DNA of 64,000 nucleotides, from positions 1,550,001 through 1,614,000 of the forward strand of contig OZ220496.1 of the NCBI GenBank assembly GCA_965116235.1. The letters are read 5' to 3'. The position numbers and the translations under genes are program-made. Below are positions 52,087 to 62,274 of the stretch, piece after piece (position 1 is the first letter of the stretch; each line of letters opens with the position of its first letter). The stretch comes from MPNP01 sp965116235 (GTDB lineage Bacteria; Pseudomonadota; Alphaproteobacteria; Rhodobacterales; Rhodobacteraceae). The notes below the pieces were generated by a model. The model did no database searches and was not told the origin of the DNA. It saw only the letters and a program-made list of their open reading frames with translations.

Positions 52087-52848
52087 CTAAAAGTTGTCTT
52101 TTCTGGACCGAATTTCCGAAAACACCTCGACATCACTGGCCCCGTCCATGCCAACAAGTTTCTTGACTTCAGGATTGCGGGCTCGCAAAAACGGATTCGT
52201 CTTCAACTCTTCTTCCAGGCTGGATGGCACGGTTGGAATGCCCCGGTCCCGCTTTTCGGTTTCACGTTTGACACGATCGATCAGGTCGGGATTGTCAGGC
52301 TCGATGGACAGGGCAAAGCGACCATTGGCGAGCGTATATTCATGACCTGAATAAATTGTTGTGTCGGGGGGCAGGGCAGACAGTTTAGACAAGCTTTGCC
52401 ACATCATTGGAAAAGTACCCTCAAAAACTCGGCCACATCCCAAAGCCATAAGGGAATCAGCCGTGAAGGCCGCCGTGTCCATGACAAAGGCCAAATGACC
52501 GATAGTATGGCCTGATACGTCCAGCACATCGACATTCTGACCGCAAATCTGAATTCTGTCGCCTTCAACAACACCAGTGTCCAGTTTTGGCAACCTCGAC
52601 TTGTCCTCTTGATTCCCGTAGATTCGGGGATTGAACGCCTCGACCAGGTCAGGGATGCCATCGACATGGTCCGGATGGTGATGAGTAATGAGAATGGCAT
52701 CAAGATTCCATCCTTTGATCCTGATTTCATCAATTATGGGCTTGCTCTCCGGGGCGTCAACCAGAGCCGTTTCACCAGTCGAATCGTTATGGATCAAAAA
52801 GGCATAGTTGTCACTCAGACAGGGGATGGTCGTTATGGAAATGGACAT
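52087..52848 (-). CDS. gloB: Hydroxyacylglutathione hydrolase (glyoxalase II)
   Basis: 253 residues from ATG 52848, chosen for GGAGG seven bases upstream. Hydrolyses S-lactoylglutathione in methylglyoxal detoxification. The metal-binding motif is 'THHHPDHVDG' with further ligands in 'DVSGHTIGHLAF' , 'FTADSLMALGCGR' and 'YSGHEYTLAN'; the C-terminal glutathione-binding domain has 'NPFLRA'. Divergent from a methyltransferase gene, a pairing common in alphaproteobacteria. Confidence 0.93.
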   Translation of the reverse strand: MSISITTIPCLSDNYAFLIHNDSTGETALVDAPESKPIIDEIRIKGWNLDAILITHHHPDHVDGIPDLVEAFNPRIYGNQEDKSRLPKLDTGVVEGDRIQICGQNVDVLDVSGHTIGHLAFVMDTAAFTADSLMALGCGRVFEGTFPMMWQSLSKLSALPPDTTIYSGHEYTLANGRFALSIEPDNPDLIDRVKRETEKRDRGIPTVPSSLEEELKTNPFLRARNPEVKKLVGMDGASDVEVFSEIRSRKDNF

Positions 52849-52916
52849 GAAATTTCCTCCAGGCCGATTATATGTTGGCATAGGACCGTTTGGTCAGGAA
52901 GGTAGTTACCTTGCGC

Positions 52917-53699
52917 ATGAATGTAACTCAATTGGAAAAATTCTATTTCCGAACGGATCTAGGTCGATTCGCAAGTGAAATTCTCAACAACCAGGTTAGG
53001 GCCATCTGGCCTGATCCGGTTGGAGGGTCACTGGTTGGCTATGGCTTCAGCGCACCATTGCTCAGCCATTTTATTGCCCAGAATGAACGGGTTGTCAATC
53101 TTATCCCCAACCAATTGGGGATCAGCAAATGGCCACCCGAAAAGCCAAACATCAACGTTCCAACCCTGGAGTCGAACTGGCCCATTCCCTCATCAGGGGT
53201 GGAGCGCGTGATCATTCTCCATGGGCTCGAAACCAGCGAAAACCATTCCAACCCTCTCGCTGAATGCTGGCGGAGCTTGGCTCCTGAGGGTCAGATGATC
53301 CTGATCGTACCAAACAGGATGGGGTTATGGGCCCGAAGCAAAGCCAGCCCGTTCTGCTGCAACGGGCAAAACAGCGCCTTTACCCTAGCCAAAATCCAGC
53401 GGCTGCTCCATCACCACAAATTCCAGATTGACGCCTATCATCCGGCTTTGTTCTCACCGCCCAAATCGACTGGCACACCCGGAAAATTCAGCCGTTTCTT
53501 CGAGAATGCCTGCTGCAACACGTCCCTGAACTTTGGAGGTGTAACCATTGTCGTTGCCCGCAAAAGAATATTTCTCAAGCAGTCTCCGGGAATCGGTGCG
53601 ACGGTCAAGACAGGACTTGAAATCCTTCAGGGGGCGCCAACACCAGCCCCCAAGCCTGCTACCGGGAGACTGAAACACTTCGACCCTTCGGAGAGTTGA
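52917..53699 (+). CDS. SAM-dependent methyltransferase-like protein encoded beside gloB
   Basis: 260 residues from ATG 52917; the frame is open to 52890. The start 'FYFRTDLGRFASEILNNQVRAIWP' (split) and the central 'LAECWRSLAPEGQMILIVPNRMGLWAR' resemble the class I methyltransferase family that lies beside glyoxalase II in many alphaproteobacteria. The glycine-rich SAM loop ('LVGYGFSAPLLSHF') is weak. Substrate unknown. The C-terminal tail is Pro-rich. Confidence 0.7.
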   Translation: MNVTQLEKFYFRTDLGRFASEILNNQVRAIWPDPVGGSLVGYGFSAPLLSHFIAQNERVVNLIPNQLGISKWPPEKPNINVPTLESNWPIPSSGVERVIILHGLETSENHSNPLAECWRSLAPEGQMILIVPNRMGLWARSKASPFCCNGQNSAFTLAKIQRLLHHHKFQIDAYHPALFSPPKSTGTPGKFSRFFENACCNTSLNFGGVTIVVARKRIFLKQSPGIGATVKTGLEILQGAPTPAPKPATGRLKHFDPSES

Positions 53700-53741
53700 T
53701 AACCATTCCCATCGCGTCAGAAGGTAAGAACCGGACTCAAG

Positions 53742-56700
53742 TCAAGCTAGATTGCTCCTCACAGTTGCGAACAGAGTGGCATTACCACCTGCAGCCGTGG
53801 TGTCAGTGCAAACAAGCCGTTCATGATGGAGCAACTCTTCCATATTCCGGTTGACGATCAGGGGAATAAATTTTCCATCCCTGTCGGCAAGGGCCTGTCG
53901 GGCGGATCTGAGGTCATCCTCCGTGCTCCACAGAGCAACGGCATCAAACTTGCCGAGCTGGGTCAGACATTCACGGGGTAAAAATCCGGAGACGGAATGA
54001 TTCCCTTTGGCCTCAGGGCATATCTGCACGACGGCACAACCGTAGCTTTGGGCCATTCGGGCTTGTTCACGACTGTCTTCCGGGGTCGGCCCCAGGCATA
54101 GTACGGTACCTTTGGGATAATAATTCAAGACATTGGTTTCACCGGTTGGTCCTGGAAACTTCACCGTCCTGCCGGCCAGCGCATTTTTACATTGCACTGA
54201 AGCAAGAAGACTTTGCACCCCGGCAAGATCAGCATGAGGTTCCCGTGTCACAGGATGCGACAGCAACTGTTGACACGCAAGACTGTGGATCAGTTCTGGA
54301 CCACCAACCTTAGGGCCTGTTCCGGATAAACCTTCGCCTCCAAACGGCTGGGAACCCACGACCGCTCCAATCTGGTTCCGGTTGACATAGATGTTTCCGG
54401 CCCGGATCTTGCTCACGACCCTGTCAACCCTCTGATCCATACGAGAGTGGAGCCCAAAGGTAAGACCAAACCCTGTGCCATTGATCGCATCAATGACGCT
54501 GTCAAGCTCTCCAGGGTTGAATGACGCCACGTGCAGGACAGGTCCAAATATCTCTGTCTCCAGCTCTTCTATGCCGGACAGGCCGATGACTGTCGGACCT
54601 ACGAAATGTCCGTCCGAAGGGGCATCGCATTGCTTGAGAATTCTGTTCAAGCGGGCCTGTTTTTGAATATAAGCCGAAACGGCATCATGTGCCGCGGCAT
54701 CGATGAGGGGTCCGATGTCTGTTCGTGAGTCCCAGGGATTGCCAATTCTTAATTGGTCCATCGCCCCAAAGAGCATTGTAAGAATTGTGTCCTCGACATC
54801 TTCCTGAATGTACAGGAAACGGAGAGCTGAACACCTTTGTCCGGCGGACTGAAACGATGAAACGACAACATCTCTGACCACCTGTTCCGGCAACGCAGTG
54901 CTGTCCACAATCATGGCATTCAAGCCGCCGGTTTCAGCGATCAGTCGGGCATTGGGGCTGAGATGGTCAGCCATCTTGCGCTGGATCGTCTTGGCTGTTT
55001 GTGTTGATCCGGTAAATGCGACCCCCGTGATTTTGGCATTTGATATCAGTTGCGTGCCAACCGTGGGACCGGTCCCTCGAACCAGTTGCAGAACATCGGT
55101 TGGAACACCGGCCCGGTGCAGCAAGCCAACGGCTTTGTGGGCAATGAGTTCGGTCTGTTCAGACGGTTTCGCGACAACGCCATTCCCGCTGCTCAGGGCT
55201 GCCGATATCTGTCCGGTGAAAATGGCCAAGGGAAAATTCCAGGGTGAAATGCAACTGACAATCCCAGAGGCGTCCTGTCTGTTCTGCTTGAGCAATTCGG
55301 CACTGTAGTAGCGTAGAAAATCGACGGCTTCCCGAATTTCGTTAACGGCATCATTGAGCGTCTTGCCGGCTTCCCGGCACAGGAGAGCCATAAGTTCGCA
55401 GGCATGATCTTCATAGAGGTTCGAGGCTCGAACAAGCACTTCGGCACGCTCTTCCTTTGTGCTTGAGTCGGCCCATGGTCGTGCCTGAGCAATTGTCGCT
55501 TCAACTTCCTTGGGGGTTGACGACCGGGTATACCCAACCAAGTCTTCAGGCGATGCGGGATTGTATACAGAGACCGGTTCCAAGAGATCCCGGCGTTCCG
55601 TCTCATTGTCAAACCCATGCCACTGAACGGTCCGGAACGGTTCTCGCTCGGCCTCGATTTCGGCCAGAACCTGCGGATTTCGGATGTCCCATCCTTTCGA
55701 GTTCTTGCGGTCGGGTTCAAACATGTCCCTTGGACGGGCAACCGGGCTGAAATTGGCAACTCGCTCCTTGTCCAGAAGGGCAAACGGGTCGGTCACAATT
55801 TCCTCAGCCGACAGGTTCAGATTTGCCATCTGATTGACGAAGGAACTGTTTGCACCGTTTTCGAGCATTCGACGGGCCAAATAGGGTAGAAGTTCTCGGT
55901 GATTGCCAACTGGAGCATAAATCCGGCACTTGGTTTTCCTTCTCTCCTTGATAAGTCCATGAAGCGCTTCACCCATGCCGTGGATCCGCTGAAATTCAAA
56001 CTCCTGACTGGTGTCGGCGAATTCCAGTATGCTTGCAACAGTATGTGCATTGTGTCCGGCAAATTGGGGATAAATCCGATCCGTCATCCGAAGCAGTTTT
56101 CTGGCGCAGCACAAATAGGATACATCCGTCGCGGCCTTGCTGGCATATACAGGAAAATCAGCCAATCCATCCAGTTGCGCTTGCTTAATCTCGTAGTCCC
56201 AATAGGCTCCCTTCACTAGTCTAATGGCGATCTTGCGGTCCAGGTCCTTGGCCAATTCGTATAACCACTCCAAAACGTGGGGAGCTGATTTGCCATAAGC
56301 CTGAACAACAATGCCAAAGCCATCCCATCCTGCAAGTTCGGGATGGCTCAATACCTTTCTTATGACCTCAAGTGACAACTCTAGCCGGTTTGCCTCCTCA
56401 GCGTCGATACTGATGCCCATGTTGGCGTCTTTGGCCATCATCGAAAGGGTTGTTACCTTGTCGACAAGCTCGACCAGAACCCTGTCTTTTTGCGTCCACT
56501 CATATCGGGGATGGATGGCCGAAAGCTTGATTGAAATGCCATGATTGTCTCGATAGTCCGGAGAAATGCATCGGGGCGCCAGCGCCGTTATCGAGGCCTT
56601 GTAGGCCTCGAAAAAGTATTCGGCATCCTCTTGCGTATAAGCCCCTTCGCCAAGCATGTCGAAGGAATAAAGAAATCCCTTGGCTTCCTCCGTTTCGGCT

Positions 56701-57254
56701 TTCTTCATGGCCTCATTCATTGTCCGGCCGAGAACAAACTTACCGGCCATGCGACGAATGCCAAACAGAATTGCCGCCCGAATGAAAGGAGTCTTGATTC
56801 GCTTGAGAACGTTCCGTGACCATCCCAGTACTCCCTGGCGGTCGGAGCCGGCAAGGATGAAGTTGCAAAGGCCGAGGATGACCGACAGAGAATACACGCG
56901 AAAGGACGATGCCTGTGCCCTTTGTTCGCTCCAATTTACAGAAGTCAACTTGTCGGCGATCAGCATGTCTTGGGTGTAGGCATCAGGAACTCGTATCAAA
57001 GCTTCGGCAAGGCGCAGAATCGCAATGCCTCCCTTTGACGCCAGGCCGTATTGAGCGAGAATGGCTTCCAGGAACCCGACCTGGCCAGTCCTCTTCAGCT
57101 CGTGAACGACAGCTCTGGCATTGTAGCAGATGGTCTCTCTCGTCTTCGACGAAATGTCGGCTTCCTTGATAAGGGCATCAAGATTGTCAAATTCATCGCC
57201 AACCTTGGCTTCCAGCTGCCGCTTTCGAAGACTTGCAAGGGTCTCGGAACTCAA
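53742..57254 (-). CDS. putA: Bifunctional proline dehydrogenase / P5C dehydrogenase
   Basis: 1170 residues. Converts proline to glutamate through FAD-linked and NAD-linked steps. The proline dehydrogenase barrel spans about 160-480 ('IRLVKGAYWDYEIK', 'GHNAHTVASI', 'YAPVGNHRELLPYLARRMLENGANSSF', in pieces). The aldehyde dehydrogenase part has 'CISPWNFPLAIFTGQ', 'ETGGLNA' with the general base glutamate, and 'GQRCSALR' with the catalytic cysteine. A short C-terminal ALDH-like extension follows. There is no N-terminal ribbon-helix-helix domain, so it does not repress its own gene as the E. coli protein does. TTG 57254 is the likely start. Confidence 0.95.
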   Translation of the reverse strand: MSSETLASLRKRQLEAKVGDEFDNLDALIKEADISSKTRETICYNARAVVHELKRTGQVGFLEAILAQYGLASKGGIAILRLAEALIRVPDAYTQDMLIADKLTSVNWSEQRAQASSFRVYSLSVILGLCNFILAGSDRQGVLGWSRNVLKRIKTPFIRAAILFGIRRMAGKFVLGRTMNEAMKKAETEEAKGFLYSFDMLGEGAYTQEDAEYFFEAYKASITALAPRCISPDYRDNHGISIKLSAIHPRYEWTQKDRVLVELVDKVTTLSMMAKDANMGISIDAEEANRLELSLEVIRKVLSHPELAGWDGFGIVVQAYGKSAPHVLEWLYELAKDLDRKIAIRLVKGAYWDYEIKQAQLDGLADFPVYASKAATDVSYLCCARKLLRMTDRIYPQFAGHNAHTVASILEFADTSQEFEFQRIHGMGEALHGLIKERRKTKCRIYAPVGNHRELLPYLARRMLENGANSSFVNQMANLNLSAEEIVTDPFALLDKERVANFSPVARPRDMFEPDRKNSKGWDIRNPQVLAEIEAEREPFRTVQWHGFDNETERRDLLEPVSVYNPASPEDLVGYTRSSTPKEVEATIAQARPWADSSTKEERAEVLVRASNLYEDHACELMALLCREAGKTLNDAVNEIREAVDFLRYYSAELLKQNRQDASGIVSCISPWNFPLAIFTGQISAALSSGNGVVAKPSEQTELIAHKAVGLLHRAGVPTDVLQLVRGTGPTVGTQLISNAKITGVAFTGSTQTAKTIQRKMADHLSPNARLIAETGGLNAMIVDSTALPEQVVRDVVVSSFQSAGQRCSALRFLYIQEDVEDTILTMLFGAMDQLRIGNPWDSRTDIGPLIDAAAHDAVSAYIQKQARLNRILKQCDAPSDGHFVGPTVIGLSGIEELETEIFGPVLHVASFNPGELDSVIDAINGTGFGLTFGLHSRMDQRVDRVVSKIRAGNIYVNRNQIGAVVGSQPFGGEGLSGTGPKVGGPELIHSLACQQLLSHPVTREPHADLAGVQSLLASVQCKNALAGRTVKFPGPTGETNVLNYYPKGTVLCLGPTPEDSREQARMAQSYGCAVVQICPEAKGNHSVSGFLPRECLTQLGKFDAVALWSTEDDLRSARQALADRDGKFIPLIVNRNMEELLHHERLVCTDTTAAGGNATLFATVRSNLA

Positions 57255-57395
57255 GATGAGAATCTCACTATCAAACTGTTAAACTCGTGGAAGTGAACAA
57301 TTTAAGTATAGGTAAAAAAAGTAGTGTCGGAAAACAATTCTTTCAGAGTCAGGAAAAAGTTCGGGGAACCACGCCATCCAGAATTGGACAGGGCA

Positions 57396-58664
57396 TTACT
57401 GCAACCAGCGGGGAATCTGATCTCTCTGAATGATGGCCTCGATTGGTGGCCTTTTTCTGACTTGAGCCCAATGGGTCCCCTTCACGAGAACTTCCGGAAC
57501 AAGGGGTCTTGAGTTGTATTCTGAAGCCATCACGGCGCAGTAGGCTCCGGCATTCAGGAAGGTCAGCAAGTCACCAGCACCGAACTCTGGAAGCTGCCGG
57601 CCTTGGGCAAAAGTATCTCCGCTTTCACAAACAGGGCCGACCACATCATACGGGTGCCACAGCCTCTCTTTTCGACTTTCTTCAACAGGCATGATTTCGT
57701 GGTAGGCCGCATAGAGCGTGGGTCTGACCAGATCATTCATGGCCGCGTCGACAATGAGAAAATGTCGATCCTTGCCGGTTTTCGAATAGATGACCTTGGA
57801 AACCAGCACTCCAGCCTCGGCGACCATGAATCGTCCCGGTTCAAGTTCAATTTCGCAGTCAATGTTGCCGAAATGATCCCTGATCAGATCGGCATAGTCC
57901 GCGATGAGGAATGGTTGTTCATGCTCGGGATGATAAGAGACGCCGAGCCCTCCGCCCAGATCCAGCCTTGATATCTTGTGGCCATCAGCACGCAAGTTCC
58001 TGATCAATGTGGCCATCTTGCCAAAGGCTTTGGCGTATGGTCGCAGTGAGGTTATTTGCGAGCCAATATGAATGTCAACGCCACACAGGTCTACGTGCTG
58101 CAAGGCCTTGGCGGTCTGAAAAAAGTCGCCGGCTTGGTCAATAGGAATGCCAAACTTGTTCTCGGCTCGGCCAGTAGAAATCTTGGCATGAGTTTCAGCA
58201 TCCACATCCGGGTTGACGCGCACGGACGCAGGTGCCACAAGCCCCAATCGACCGGCAACGTCGTCAAGTGAATGCAGTTCGGGAAAGCTTTCGATGTTAA
58301 ACTGCTTGATGCCTCCCGTGAGGGCCTGTTCCAGTTCATCCCTTGTCTTGCCAACCCCGGAAAAGACGATTGATGATCCAGCGGCCCCGGCGGCCAAGGC
58401 TCTTTTGTATTCTCCGCCTGAAACGACATCAAGTCCGACTCCGAGGTTCAGCAGCAACTTGAGTATGGCTTGATTGGAATTGGCCTTCATGGCGTAAAAC
58501 AGTTGGACGTTCAGGTCGGACACAGAGGCTTTAATCAAGTCCGTCTGAGTCTTTATCTTCTGAGTGGAATACAGGTAGAAAGGTGTGCCGACAGCATTCG
58601 CAACGGTTCGGATATCAACGTCTTCGCAATGAAGCCATCCGTTTTTGAATTCAAACGAGTTCAT
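57396..58664 (-). CDS. lysA: Diaminopimelate decarboxylase
   Basis: 422 residues. Last step of lysine synthesis, PLP dependent. The cofactor lysine is in 'FYAMKANSNQ', followed by 'GVGLDVVSGGEYKRA', 'HIGSQI', 'GGGLGVSY', 'EPGRFMVAEAG' and the substrate-binding 'CESGDTFAQ'. Runs in the same direction as lptM and argH, with about 94 bp between lptM and lysA; the order argH-lptM-lysA is common in alphaproteobacteria and other proteobacteria. Confidence 0.95.
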   Translation of the reverse strand: MNSFEFKNGWLHCEDVDIRTVANAVGTPFYLYSTQKIKTQTDLIKASVSDLNVQLFYAMKANSNQAILKLLLNLGVGLDVVSGGEYKRALAAGAAGSSIVFSGVGKTRDELEQALTGGIKQFNIESFPELHSLDDVAGRLGLVAPASVRVNPDVDAETHAKISTGRAENKFGIPIDQAGDFFQTAKALQHVDLCGVDIHIGSQITSLRPYAKAFGKMATLIRNLRADGHKISRLDLGGGLGVSYHPEHEQPFLIADYADLIRDHFGNIDCEIELEPGRFMVAEAGVLVSKVIYSKTGKDRHFLIVDAAMNDLVRPTLYAAYHEIMPVEESRKERLWHPYDVVGPVCESGDTFAQGRQLPEFGAGDLLTFLNAGAYCAVMASEYNSRPLVPEVLVKGTHWAQVRKRPPIEAIIQRDQIPRWLQ

Positions 58665-58757
58665 GATTTTGTCAACAAGCGTTGCTTAGGGTAGTCGATG
58701 AAGAGTCAGGCAGGAACTCAATGCTTGACGGTGGAATGACGACATTGTTCTGGTCAG

Positions 58758-58889
58758 TCAGATCAGGATCGCGTTGGCAGTATCGACGATGACCTGTCTG
58801 CCAGCATCGTCAGTATAACCGACATCACCCTTGTAACCGCACGCGGCGATTGCCAGAGTCAAAAACAGAAAAACGGCCAGCCGCCTCAT
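58758..58889 (-). CDS. lptM: Small lipoprotein LptM (YifL-like)
   Basis: 43 residues. A basic start 'MRRLAV' leads into a hydrophobic stretch and the lipobox 'AIAAC', then 'GYKGD', resembling the LptM motif C-G-x-K-G. LptM assists maturation of the LptDE lipopolysaccharide translocon in the outer membrane. Its ATG overlaps the argH stop codon as ATGA (58886-58889), which supports a real, translationally coupled gene. Position between argH and lysA is as in many relatives. Confidence 0.8.
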   Translation of the reverse strand: MRRLAVFLFLTLAIAACGYKGDVGYTDDAGRQVIVDTANAILI

Positions 58890-60268
58890 TTCAGGGTCTC
58901 CGTCCAATAGTCAAGTTGTTGCCTTACGCTCTCAGGTGCTGTTCCACCCCAGCTGGTGCGCGATGCAACCGAACCCTCGACGGAAAGGGCTGCGATCTCC
59001 TGTTCGGTAATTTTTGCGAATACGGAATGAAACTGCTCCAAGGTCAATTCGCCGAGCTGACAAGAATTTTGTTCGGCTAGCAACACCAGTTTCCCGACAA
59101 TTTCGTGGGCCTCCCGAAATGGCAGGTCGTATTTCTTGACAAGGGTGTCAGCGAGGTCAGTAGCCGTTGAGAAGCCCACGCTCGCAGCCTTGGTCATGGC
59201 GACAGGATTGGGTTTCATGTCATTGATCATGCCATTCATCACTTCGAGAGCCATCGTCATGGTATCGACCGCGTCGAAAACAGGTTCCTTGTCTTCCTGC
59301 AGATCTTTCGAATATGCCAGTGGCAAGCCCTTCAGGACAGTCAGAAGCGTCATCAGCGATCCGTTCATTCGTCCTGTCTTGGCTCGAATCAATTCGGCTG
59401 CGTCAGGGTTGCGTTTTTGCGGCATGATTGACGACCCGGTCGTATACCGGTCGCTGAGCCTCACAAAGTCGAACTGGGCACTCGTCCATAGCACGATCTC
59501 GTCAGCGAGGCGCGACAGATGAGTGGAGCAGATGGCTGCCGCGGCCACGAATTCCAAGGCAAAATCCCGGGAACTCACCGCGTCAAGGGAATTTCGGACC
59601 GGTTGATCAAATCCCAGCACTGTGGCCGTGTACTCCGAATCGACAGGAAAGGACGTGCCGGCCAGGGCGGCCGACCCCAGCGGACTTTCGTTCAGTCGCT
59701 TGCGGGCATCATCCAGCCGCTCCCTGTCTCTTTGAAGCATTCCCACATAGGCCAGAAGGTGATGGGCAAAGGTAATCGGCTGAGCACATTGCAGATGGGT
59801 GAACCCCGGCATGATCGTTGAAATGTTCTGTTCCGACTGGTGAAGCAGGCTCCTTTGCAACTGGTGAATGAGCATTTTGAGTCTGTCGATGGCATCCCTC
59901 AGCCACAGCCGAAAATCCGTGACCACCTGATCATTTCGGCTGCGAGCGGTATGGAGCTTGCCGGCGATGGGCCCAATCAACTCAGCCAATCGGGCTTCGA
60001 CATTCATGTGGACATCCTCAAGCTCGGTTCGGGGTTCAAACCGCCCGTCATTGACCTCGTTCAGAATGGTCTCAAGGCCGTCGACAATGACTTCGGCCTC
60101 ATCCGGCTTGATGATGCCTTGTCGTCCCAACATGCGGGCATGGGCCTTGGAACCCTGAATGTCCTGCTCGATCAGGCGATGATCAAAATCCGTTGAGGCA
60201 TTCAACTTTTGCATGATTTCGTCATTCGGGCTTTGGAAACGGCCACTCCAGACACTATACTTACCCAT
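58886..60268 (-). CDS. argH: Argininosuccinate lyase
   Basis: 460 residues. Cleaves argininosuccinate into arginine and fumarate. The superfamily signature 'GSSIMPQKRNP' is present with its catalytic serine, as are 'VWSGRF' at the N-terminus, 'ARSRNDQV' and 'GFTHLQCAQP'. ATG 60268 lies only about 14 bp from the start of the divergent tlpA gene, so each promoter must lie within the other gene's 5' region. Confidence 0.96.
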   Translation of the reverse strand: MGKYSVWSGRFQSPNDEIMQKLNASTDFDHRLIEQDIQGSKAHARMLGRQGIIKPDEAEVIVDGLETILNEVNDGRFEPRTELEDVHMNVEARLAELIGPIAGKLHTARSRNDQVVTDFRLWLRDAIDRLKMLIHQLQRSLLHQSEQNISTIMPGFTHLQCAQPITFAHHLLAYVGMLQRDRERLDDARKRLNESPLGSAALAGTSFPVDSEYTATVLGFDQPVRNSLDAVSSRDFALEFVAAAAICSTHLSRLADEIVLWTSAQFDFVRLSDRYTTGSSIMPQKRNPDAAELIRAKTGRMNGSLMTLLTVLKGLPLAYSKDLQEDKEPVFDAVDTMTMALEVMNGMINDMKPNPVAMTKAASVGFSTATDLADTLVKKYDLPFREAHEIVGKLVLLAEQNSCQLGELTLEQFHSVFAKITEQEIAALSVEGSVASRTSWGGTAPESVRQQLDYWTETLK

Positions 60269-60282
60269 GAGATCCGGCCTTG

Positions 60283-60879
60283 ATGAACATGCGAGACGTG
60301 AGAGAACTAAAATTGTCCAAGTTTATCCTGAACCTGCTGATTTATGTATTCCTGTTTGCCTTGGCAAATCAAGTGGGTGCAAGAGAGTATGATTTTGCCG
60401 CCATCAACAGCCTGAAAGGCGAGGAACTAAAAGCTCTGATCGTGCACCAGGAACTACGAGATGCATCCACGGAAACATTCGTTGATCCTGATGGGAAGGT
60501 GGTCAGTCTGGGCGATTTCAGGGGGCAGGTTGTCGTTCTGAATTTTTGGGCGACCTGGTGTGCCCCCTGTCGCAAGGAAATGCCGACCCTTGACAATTTG
60601 CAGGGAATGTTTGACCCTGGCACGGTCAAGGTGATCGCGGTGCACGCGGGTCCGAGCCAGAGGAACGACACCGACCGGTTCTGGGCTGACGCCCGGATTC
60701 GCAACATTGAGTCTTATTATGACTCGCGATTGAAGTTCGCAAGTTCCATGGGAACCCTGGGCTTGCCAACGACGGTGCTGATTACCCGGGACGGGCATGA
60801 ATTTGCCCGCTTGCTGGGTGATATCGAATGGGACCAGGAAGCTGTCGTTCGGATTTTGACAACCATGGCCGGGGATTAG
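60283..60879 (+). CDS. tlpA: TlpA-like membrane-anchored thiol:disulphide oxidoreductase
   Basis: 198 residues from ATG 60283; starts at 60289 or GTG 60298 are also possible. An N-terminal hydrophobic segment ('FILNLLIYVFLFALANQVGA') serves as anchor or signal. The thioredoxin domain contains the active site 'WCAPC' in 'NFWATWCAPCRKEMPTL' and the cis-proline region 'LGLPTTVLI'. Such proteins act as reductants in the periplasm, for example in cytochrome maturation. Divergent from argH as in many alphaproteobacteria. Confidence 0.9.
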   Translation: MNMRDVRELKLSKFILNLLIYVFLFALANQVGAREYDFAAINSLKGEELKALIVHQELRDASTETFVDPDGKVVSLGDFRGQVVVLNFWATWCAPCRKEMPTLDNLQGMFDPGTVKVIAVHAGPSQRNDTDRFWADARIRNIESYYDSRLKFASSMGTLGLPTTVLITRDGHEFARLLGDIEWDQEAVVRILTTMAGD

Positions 60880-60945
60880 TTCGGTCGAGACATGACGCGT
60901 CATCTGCAGGTTGACATGGCCTCATGTCGCGGATTGTGAGGTTCT

Positions 60946-62241
60946 GTGAAAGCCGGTTTGATTGAACGAAGAGTTGCCCTGGATGTGCTCAACGGGGTGT
61001 TCAAGCGCGACAGGAATCTTGATTTGACGCCACGGCATGTGGCGAACCTTTCCCCATTTGAGCGGGCGAAAGCTCTCCGATTGTCAAAGGGTGTGCTCCG
61101 ACACCGGCAGAAAATTGATCACATCCTCGACAGGTTTCTGAAAAGGAGGCCACGGATTGAATCGTTGAACATCCTGCGCCTGGCAACAGTCGAACATTTT
61201 TTATGGGGAGTCAAACCCTATGCAGTTGCGGATCAAGCCGTTTCAATTGCTCGCTTGTCACGCCGTACCCGAGCCCATGCCGGTCTGATCAACACGATCC
61301 TGCGCAAGGTTACCCTCATCAATCAGGACGAGTGGGGCAAGTTGTCTCCGTCTCGAATGCCCGAAGAACTTCGGGGACGGCTGAATTCGGCCTATGGAAG
61401 TCATGCTGTTGAAGGCATCGAGCGCATGCACGAAATGGATCCGCCGACTGACCTCACGTTCAGATGTGTTGCCGACATTGAGGAGGTGGCTTCCCAAATG
61501 GGTGGCCGCATTGTGGCCCCAGCCACGGTAAGACTGTTCAATCCCGGCCAAATATCCAGACTGCCGCAGTATGAAGCGGGAACGTGGTGGGTTCAGGATG
61601 TCGCGGCGTCGCTTCCTGTTCGATCCTTGCCAGGCCTGAAAGGACTGGAGGTCATCGACCTCTGCAGTGCTCCGGGTGGCAAGACCATGCAGGCCGCGGC
61701 GGCTGGGGCAAGGGTTACCGCCTTGGACAAGTCAAGGCAGCGATTGGTCATGTTGCAGAAAAATCTTGAACGCACCGGTTTGACAGCGAATATTCATTGC
61801 CAGGACGCACTGACTTGGGATGGGAGAAAACAATACGACGTTGTCATTCTGGATCCGCCATGTTCCGCCACAGGAACCATTCGCCGAAATCCGGAGATAT
61901 CATGCAAGTTCTCTTCGGGTATGCTGGATGATCTGGTCGGGGTTCAGGAAAGACTTCTGGACAAGGCGATTTCGCTGGTTGTACCTGACGGAGTGGTTCT
62001 TTACTGCGTGTGTTCGCTGCTTCCGGAAGAGGGAGAAAACATTGTAACCCGGTATGTAGAAAATGGTCTGGCGAGTACAAAAAAGATTGACGTGGCCGAA
62101 TCAGGTCTGAATCCGGACTGGATGACTCGGGAAGGAGGTGTCCGGCTAAGACCGGACTATTTGTTTGAAGAGGGTGGCATGGACGGTTTTTACATGGTGC
62201 ATCTGACGAAACCTTCTGAATCTCGCCGAGCCGTGGGTTAG
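60946..62241 (+). CDS. rsmB: 16S rRNA (cytosine-C5) methyltransferase RsmB
   Basis: 431 residues from GTG 60946. The N-terminal NusB-like domain ('RRVALDVLNGVFKRDRNL', 'LRLSKGVLRHRQKIDHILDRFL' in part) is followed by the methyltransferase with 'DLCSAPGGKTMQ', 'LDPPCSATGTIRRNP' and the nucleophile in 'YCVCSLLPEEGENIV'. Methylates C967 of 16S rRNA. The downstream heparinase-like gene starts 33 bp after its stop. Confidence 0.94.
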   Translation: MKAGLIERRVALDVLNGVFKRDRNLDLTPRHVANLSPFERAKALRLSKGVLRHRQKIDHILDRFLKRRPRIESLNILRLATVEHFLWGVKPYAVADQAVSIARLSRRTRAHAGLINTILRKVTLINQDEWGKLSPSRMPEELRGRLNSAYGSHAVEGIERMHEMDPPTDLTFRCVADIEEVASQMGGRIVAPATVRLFNPGQISRLPQYEAGTWWVQDVAASLPVRSLPGLKGLEVIDLCSAPGGKTMQAAAAGARVTALDKSRQRLVMLQKNLERTGLTANIHCQDALTWDGRKQYDVVILDPPCSATGTIRRNPEISCKFSSGMLDDLVGVQERLLDKAISLVVPDGVVLYCVCSLLPEEGENIVTRYVENGLASTKKIDVAESGLNPDWMTREGGVRLRPDYLFEEGGMDGFYMVHLTKPSESRRAVG

Positions 62242-62274
62242 TTGAAAGATGTTTCACGTCGTGAGAGCACAGGC

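Noticed and set aside
51437..52090. Several overlapping short frames in the GC-rich gap
   Set aside because: None has a recognisable domain, start signal or neighbour context.
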